Shown here: piece by piece, positions 58,524-64,000 of the stretch
Position numbering within the stretch: position 1 is the first letter of the stretch
Layout of the letters: every line of letters begins with the position of its first letter
Source of the DNA: Allium sativum
Lineage: Eukaryota > Streptophyta > Magnoliopsida > Asparagales > Amaryllidaceae
Length of the DNA: 64,000 nt
Assembly: GCA_030737875.1 (NCBI GenBank)
Contig: CM060926.1
Location: 164,931,579-164,995,578, forward strand
Direction: 5' to 3'
The notes under the pieces: model-generated
Told to the model about the DNA's origin: nothing
The model's input: the letters and a program-made list of their open reading frames with translations, nothing else
The model's database searches: none
Made by a program: the position numbers and the translations under genes

Positions 58524-59528
58524 ACAAAGCTCGAGAACAAGACACATTAGAACCATACGAAAGAATTCATCAGATATTGGATTAGTAATATCCAATTAGA
58601 ATGACTCGTTAGAGATAGGATCAGTAGTATCCTAGAACGGGTGTGAAGAGTATATTTTCCAAATAAAAACAATTTTGTTTTGAAAATTTAAATCGTTTTA
58701 TACGTATTTGATTATTTACTTATTTTGAATATGGACAATCGAGTATATATAGATTTCGCGTATACGCGTCATGAACGTATATTCGAAGTGTTAATATACT
58801 GGATAGATATAGAATCATACTCTAGTGGCCCGAAGATGATTCTGATGATTGACTAGTTGTCATTAGTATTCATGTTCGAGTAACGAAGGTGTGATATCTA
58901 TATATTTCCATTAGACTGGTGTGAGAACCAAAACTAATATAGATAGAACACATTGTTGTGAATTGGCATCAAAAACAAGATTTTCTGTATATATATCAAA
59001 TTTTATGGATTTGAAACTCTAATCCACTAATTGATTGATGATTGAGTTGTTTGTTTATTTGTTGGCTAATTTTTAATCATTTATGACTAATTGAACCAAA
59101 TATTGAATTGTATTGAAAATTGGTCGCATTTGCTTGCATATACATATACTTACATTGAACAGGTCATAGCAAGGAGGCTAGAGCAGAGAATAAAATTTGT
59201 TTGCCCGACAAATAGGTACATGTTTACTACATAATTTACTGTTTTGTTTGGGTGATGATGATTTTGTGAGCCTATTGGCTAGCCGCTTGGCTTTTTCTTT
59301 TTCTTTTTGAGATCTGAAGGACCGGGGAAGCTATTTGAAATTCCCCGATGCTCCCGGTGCAGGGGAGGTTATGGCGAAATTTTTCGAAAATTTAGGGTGT
59401 TAGCCAAATTTTTGAAGTTTTGAAAATTCTCAGAAACTAAAGAGTTGGAGAATGGAAGCCAGATCGAACATAGAATTGAATAATCAAACCACTTTCGACT
59501 TTGTTCCTTTTCGGGGACGAAAAGTTTT

Positions 59529-59541
59529 AAGTGGGGGAGAT
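59529..59541 (+). promoter_or_regulatory. Polypurine tract of the 53385 element
   Basis: AAGTGGGGGAGAT directly before the 3' LTR start TGTAATAACC at 59542, preceded by CGGGGACGAAAAGTTTT as in plant Ty3/gypsy chromovirus elements. Confidence 0.9.
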
Positions 59542-61503
59542 TGTAATAACCCGGAAAATCTGGGCCAGTTTAAAATTTTTATTTTGGCAAGTTTAGCGGA
59601 TTCTGAATATTTAAAATGAATTATTTTAAATAATATCGACGGAAAATTTATTTTCAATATAATTCGACGTATATATTTTACGCGTCGTCGTTAGAATATA
59701 AATATTTATATATAATTATAAATAGAATTGAAAATGGCGCGGTAGTTCGATAATTCGATTTCAAACTTCAATTGAATGTACCGGGTGCAAAACAATCCGG
59801 ATTTTAGTAAAACCAAAAACATTAGGATCTGATTGATAATATCTTTCTAACGGATGTAAGAAGCTGAGATTTCATCTTAGAAATGATAAGATATGTCCAG
59901 TTGAAAATTCTGAATAGTCGCTATGGAATTCAGGCCCTTAAAAATGGACATTTTGCAAATGACCTCGGATTTCGACGAAACCAGTTTTGTTGGGTCCGTG
60001 ATGTCGAATTATTGCTAGGTTTCAAATTTCATAATTTTCTGAATCAATATGTGAGCGTGGCAAAGGAAAACGCGTTTTGACCAGTTTCAGTTGATTTTAA
60101 TCGACTGGAAATTGGCCATTTTTCTAACGGTCTCAGAATTCAACGAAACTAGTTTTGTTAGGACCGTATCGTCAATACGAAGCTAGAAAATATTTTTCTG
60201 GAATTTTTCTAGTTAGTATGTGACCCCGGTAATTTGAAATGTGCGTTTAAAATTCAATATAGTGATTTAAATGAAAATTCAAAAGGAAACTGATTGTAAC
60301 GATCAAATCAGCTTGCGATACATATCCCATTGTGTTCGGAATGGGGGTGAAACGCTATGGACGACAGGCGGTGGGCCTCGTTTCGAGGTCATATGTAAAA
60401 GTCAACTCTTTGCTAAAATAAATAATTAAATAATAATAAAAAAAAATAATAATAATCATTTCCCTCCCCCCCCTTTATCTTTGTTCTGGCCCCCCCCCTT
60501 TCTCATTTCGATTCAAACAGAAAAGTGAAAAAAAAAAAAAAAAAAAAAAAGAACCCTAAGCCGATCGACAGCCGCCCCCCCTGGAGCGCCGCCGCCCCCC
60601 TCAAGTCCTGACGCCGACGAGCCTACCACCGCCGCCGTACCTCGAAGCCCCCCCCTCGAGACATCACCGACGAAGCAGTCGCCCCCCCCCCCCGTCGAAC
60701 CCAATCGCGACATCCAATCGAGCAACCCCCGAAGACATCGCGGCACCTTCGAGCGTGACCACCAACCCTGCCGCCGACTCCTCCCATTCGAAATCTCGGT
60801 GAGCTATTTCATTTTTATTTTGATTTTTATTTTCGAATTTATAAGCTAATTTCTGATTTTTTTTGTCTGTTTTAAGTTTTAAAAACTGTTTTTAAAAAAA
60901 GGAAAGTAAAACAGATTTTTAAAAAGATTTTAAAAAAAACAGAAATTTAAAATTGAAAACTGTTTTTTTTAAGGATGTAAAAACAGAAATTGAAATAAAG
61001 AAAAAAACTGCATTTTTTTTAAGATGAAAAAAAACTGCATTTTTATAAAAGAGTTTTAAAAACTGTTTTGAAAAATAATTTAAACATCGTTTTTAAAAGT
61101 ATAGTAGAAAACATCGTTTTTAAAAGTATAGTAGAAAACATCGTTTTTAAAAGTATAGTAGAAAACATCGTTTTTAAAAGTATAGTAGAAAACATCGTTT
61201 TTAAAAGTATAGTAGAAAACATCGTTTTTAAAAGTATAGTAGAAAACATCGTTTTTAAAAGTATAGTAGAAAACATCGTTTTTAAAAGTATAATAGAAAA
61301 CATCGTTTTTTAAAAAAAAAAATATAGTAGAAAATTTTGCTTTGAAAAATATAGAAGAAGATTTTGTTTTTAAAACGAAATAAAAATTCGATTTTTATAT
61401 ATTGAACTTTGAAATAAAAATTCGATTTTTATATATGGAACTTTGAAGAAAAAATAGAATTTTTATATATTGAACTTTGAAGAAAAATTCGATTTTTATA
61501 TAT
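59542..61503 (+). repeat. 3' LTR of the 53385 element, first 1.96 kb
   Basis: Near-identical to 53385-55328 with eight rather than seven units of repeat A (61083-61310). Interrupted after TATAT (61499-61503) by TGTGAAGACCCG. The continuation, starting TGAAC as at 55329, should lie outside the window after a TATAT duplication. Confidence 0.92.
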
Positions 61504-64000
61504 TGTGAAGACCCGTAACTTCCCCGTAAAGGAAAGCGACGGATAGTTCGAGAACAAGCCACAACAGAACGCAAACAGAAGAACATTTCATTGTATATTA
61601 CAACAATTCCATCAGATATAAGAATATACAGAGTATAAACGAATAAATATTACACAGAAATGTCAGAGATTTAAATTACATTTAAATACATAGCAGCGGA
61701 AAATAATACAATACACAACTAGAAGGAGATATACGGATACAAAGCTTTCCGGATATCGTTCCAGCTGTAAACCAGGATCCTGTGAATATAAATCTGCAAA
61801 ACCAAAACTACTAGCTGCCCGTGTCAAAATAAGGGCACCCAGAGTTTAGGTTAAAACAATAAACTCCAGGTCAGTCATGTGACTGGTGTGAGAACTAAAA
61901 ACAGTTATTATCTTTATTTTCAAAGTTAGGTAAATCAAGGGACCACGCCGTATAACACGGAACGGGTTTCCTCCCAAGAATACCAGTGCATAAAACAAAC
62001 AGCGCAATGCTAAATAAAGAAAAATGAAGCTGTTATAAGACCCAGGTCCCATCACACAATGCAACGCAGCCAAGGATAGGGTTTTCCCTTATAACAGCCA
62101 AAGAATGCTTGATACGTTTAAAACAAATCATTTGATACTATTATAAGTGCATAATGTATAAAACACTTCAAATCATAAGTATCAATCATAGGCGGCATGA
62201 GCGCCCCATCCCACTATGTCACCATATATAGGTTTACAAATAAAACCGCAAAGTCACGTATTTGGAAATTGGATTTCCGTCTATGAACCGAGGCCAGGGA
62301 TCGTCCTCTACCGATTCGAGACAATCTAGCCTACCATGTCTCAGGAACAGCCGCAACTGCCCCCTGGATCGTCAGGGCCGGTCCACCGATGTGGATTATT
62401 ATGCCTGAACAATACGTCTCCCCGCCCTTTGGGGCGCAAACGAGCCAACGAATGGCTCCATCGGTTCGAGAACGACCGATCAATCCGAGGCGCCTCGCAA
62501 CAGCAACAACCACATAAGTCAAACTCGTCAGGGCGTGTAAAACCACTGACGCCACTTCTAGCTAGAAAGAAACGCAAGTCCTCCCTGAGGTCCGTCTCCC
62601 GTTTTTGGTTCATACCTGGTGTGAAACACGCGAGGTAAACGTTACACAAAGCTACGCCACAAAGGCCGTGCTTTGATCATCACCTCAAGACTTTGCTTTT
62701 CAACAGAAGCCTTGATCATTTGCATCTTAGCATGCCACACAGGCAAACCATCCTATGCAACCGATATCAGTCACACAGAATGAAATCCGATGTCAGACAC
62801 ACAGTCCATTTACAAGTCCGTTCTGGGTCTGAACGAAACCGGAGGCACCTAGTACCTCGCATATCCATCGATCTCCAAGTACGTCTGGACGATCACTAAC
62901 TGTTTCCATCTTCTTGGGTGTACAGCCCAATCAAGATCATCAGTTATCACCCAAACGACGTGAAGACCTCCGGTCTTCGACCATCGTCTTCATCTTCGAC
63001 TTATCGTCGTATCAGTTATTCAGAATGGGATAAACCCGGTCTTTCCGAATAACTCGCGTATATTTTAAATAAGTGTTACACAAACACAACATACGCCTCA
63101 TTCCAATTCATTAGTCACTAACCGTAAATTAATCAAGAGAATAATTCCCCAAATATTAACCCCGAAGGCCGAAACCAACATCAGATCAATATCCAGAAAA
63201 CCATTCTGCTTGGCTAACCGACAGTTAGTTTCTAAATTTCACGTTCAAATCTAATTAAAGATTTAACTATCGCCTGGAGCAAAACTGGTGATACTCCATT
63301 CTCGATCTTTTCAATCTAATTAAAGATTCATTAAAACTCCACTTAGTTTTAATCTTTTGACTGGGTTAAAGAATCAGTGTCATTTAAAAACACGGTTCAC
63401 GATAAACCCAAAATCACATTCCTTAATCGTCGGGTTAAAGAACGAGTGTTATTTAAAACACTGTCCACGATAAACCCAAAAATCAATATCGATTCAATTC
63501 CAATTAAATGTTATTTAATTGGTACACTTCATTAAATCTAAATAAAAAGATTTAATCATTTCTCAACTGGGTTCAAGAACAGTGTTAATTAAGACACCAT
63601 TCACGACAAACCCAAATCACGTTCATTAATTATCGGGTTAAAGAACAAGTGTTATTTAAAACACTGTTCACGATAAACCCAAAAATCAATATCAATTCAA
63701 TTCCAATTAAATGTTATTTAATTGGTACACTTCATTAAATCTAAATAAAAAGATTTAATCTTTTCTCAACTGGGTTCAAGAACAGTGTTAGTGAAGACAC
63801 CATTCACGACAAACCCAAATCACATTCGATATTCAATACAAGGCTCTGAATAGAAAATATATCGGCTTATATTCAATATCGAATTCTACGACTAACAAAT
63901 GTCGTATTGGAAATAACGATACAAATATATATCTTTCAAATTTCCATAACAACACCTGTAATATCACGAATTCCAACATCGAAATATTCCGAAGACAATT
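61504..64000 (-). mobile_element. Third giant-LTR family member (LTR only, truncated by window end)
   Basis: Begins TGTGAAGACCCGTAACTTCC and follows the order of 19331 onward: the GATCCTGTGAATATAAATCT block (61776), CCACGCCGTATAACACGGAA (61942), tRNA-like shadows absent, hairpin units from 63363, and the end in the segment matching about 21900. Segments are rearranged relative to 19331-22000: the CCCCGAAGGCCGAAACC block (63160), which lies upstream of the TATA core in the other LTR, is here beside the AACATACGCCTCATTCC block. ORFs at 62331-62649 on both strands have no recognised homology. Confidence 0.8.
63363..63816 (-). repeat. Five leader-hairpin units with a 203-bp duplication (third member)
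   Basis: Units at 63363-63409, 63432-63477, 63569-63612, 63634-63680 and 63772-63816. A block of about 203 bp containing two units is repeated: ATGTTATTTAATTGGTACAC occurs at about 63508 and again at about 63711, and CTGGGTTCAAGAACAGTGTTA at about 63568 and 63771. Other members have two or three units. Confidence 0.8.

Larger units (their letters stand above)
58502..59541 (+). other. Internal region of the 53385 element, no ORF
   Basis: Non-coding 1,040 bp. It shares blocks with 25882-26899 in reverse, including CGCGTATACGCGTCATGAAC (58757) and GATTTTGTGAGCC(T/G)ATTGGCT (about 59270). A PBS at one end and a PPT at the other are the only standard signals. Confidence 0.88.
53385..61503 (+). 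mobile_element. Second giant-LTR non-autonomous retrotransposon, very young, 3' LTR interrupted
   Basis: 5' LTR 53385-58501 (5,117 bp), internal 58502-59541 (1,040 bp), 3' LTR from 59542 cut at 61503. The two LTR segments that can be compared (1.9 kb) are essentially identical: I saw one substitution (about 53508 against 59665), a few homopolymer length changes, and one extra 27-bp unit. The left flank CAGGG (53380-53384) is the expected target duplication. PBS and PPT are intact. There is no ORF of retroelement type. Confidence 0.92.

Noticed and set aside
58213..58550. Overlapping ORFs in the GC-richer end of the 53385 LTR
   Set aside because: Open on both strands, unique to this subfamily, running across the LTR end and PBS; no recognised domain.

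Overview
This window is repeat-rich nuclear DNA of a flowering plant, almost certainly a dicot-type, AT-rich, large genome. The evidence is an L1-type plant LINE, LTR elements primed by initiator-Met tRNA (TGGTATCAGAGC), a CACTA transposon with CACTACAAGAAAA-type ends, a hAT-like element, and a patchwork of plastid DNA (ycf2, ndhH, rpoC1, rps11, psbD, atpB, rpoB). I see no intact host gene, rRNA, tRNA or CRISPR array. Almost every long open frame is transposon-derived or lies inside a tandem repeat.

Layout. 1-1093: end of an LTR closing in GGGGTGTTACA. 1094-3932: truncated LTR-like repeat, family A. 3933-11128: long minus-strand LTR (LTR C) carrying a 2.4 kb plastid mosaic at 4685-7051. 11129-14390: decayed LINE whose 5' side is cut by LTR C, followed by a LINE-like or gene-like unit to about 16490 and unassigned AT-rich DNA. 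18659-42374: a family A solo LTR with CAAGT target duplications. It has been opened by a CACTA element (18694-38236), which is itself opened by a 14 kb LTR element (19331-33402, GTCCA duplications), and separately by a hAT-like element (40268-40996). 42642-53384: minus-strand Tat-like Ty3/gypsy derivative with a gag-like ORF, an antisense extra ORF, an 87-bp tandem repeat and no pol. Its 5' LTR is interrupted by a plus-strand LTR element (53385-61503), whose 3' LTR is in turn interrupted by a third relative (61504 to the end).

The most unusual content is a non-autonomous LTR family present as LTR C, the 19331-33402 element, the 53385 element and the 61504 element. Two members show huge LTRs (6.5 and 5.1 kb) around an internal region of only 1.0 kb, which holds a PBS, a PPT and no ORF. 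The LTRs share an ordered set of modules: a GC-rich exon-like block ending at GTGAG, AT-rich arrays, a palindrome, a TATA/GC core, and two to five copies of a 46-nt hairpin downstream of the TATA. These elements presumably borrow their proteins from an autonomous Ty3/gypsy relative. The hairpins and a palindrome near the PBS are candidates for the cis signals that let them do so.

A second system of interest is the Tat-like derivative. Its antisense ORF sits just downstream of a dense cluster of ATGTCG/CGACAT motifs. All calls come from reading the sequence; no database search was run.
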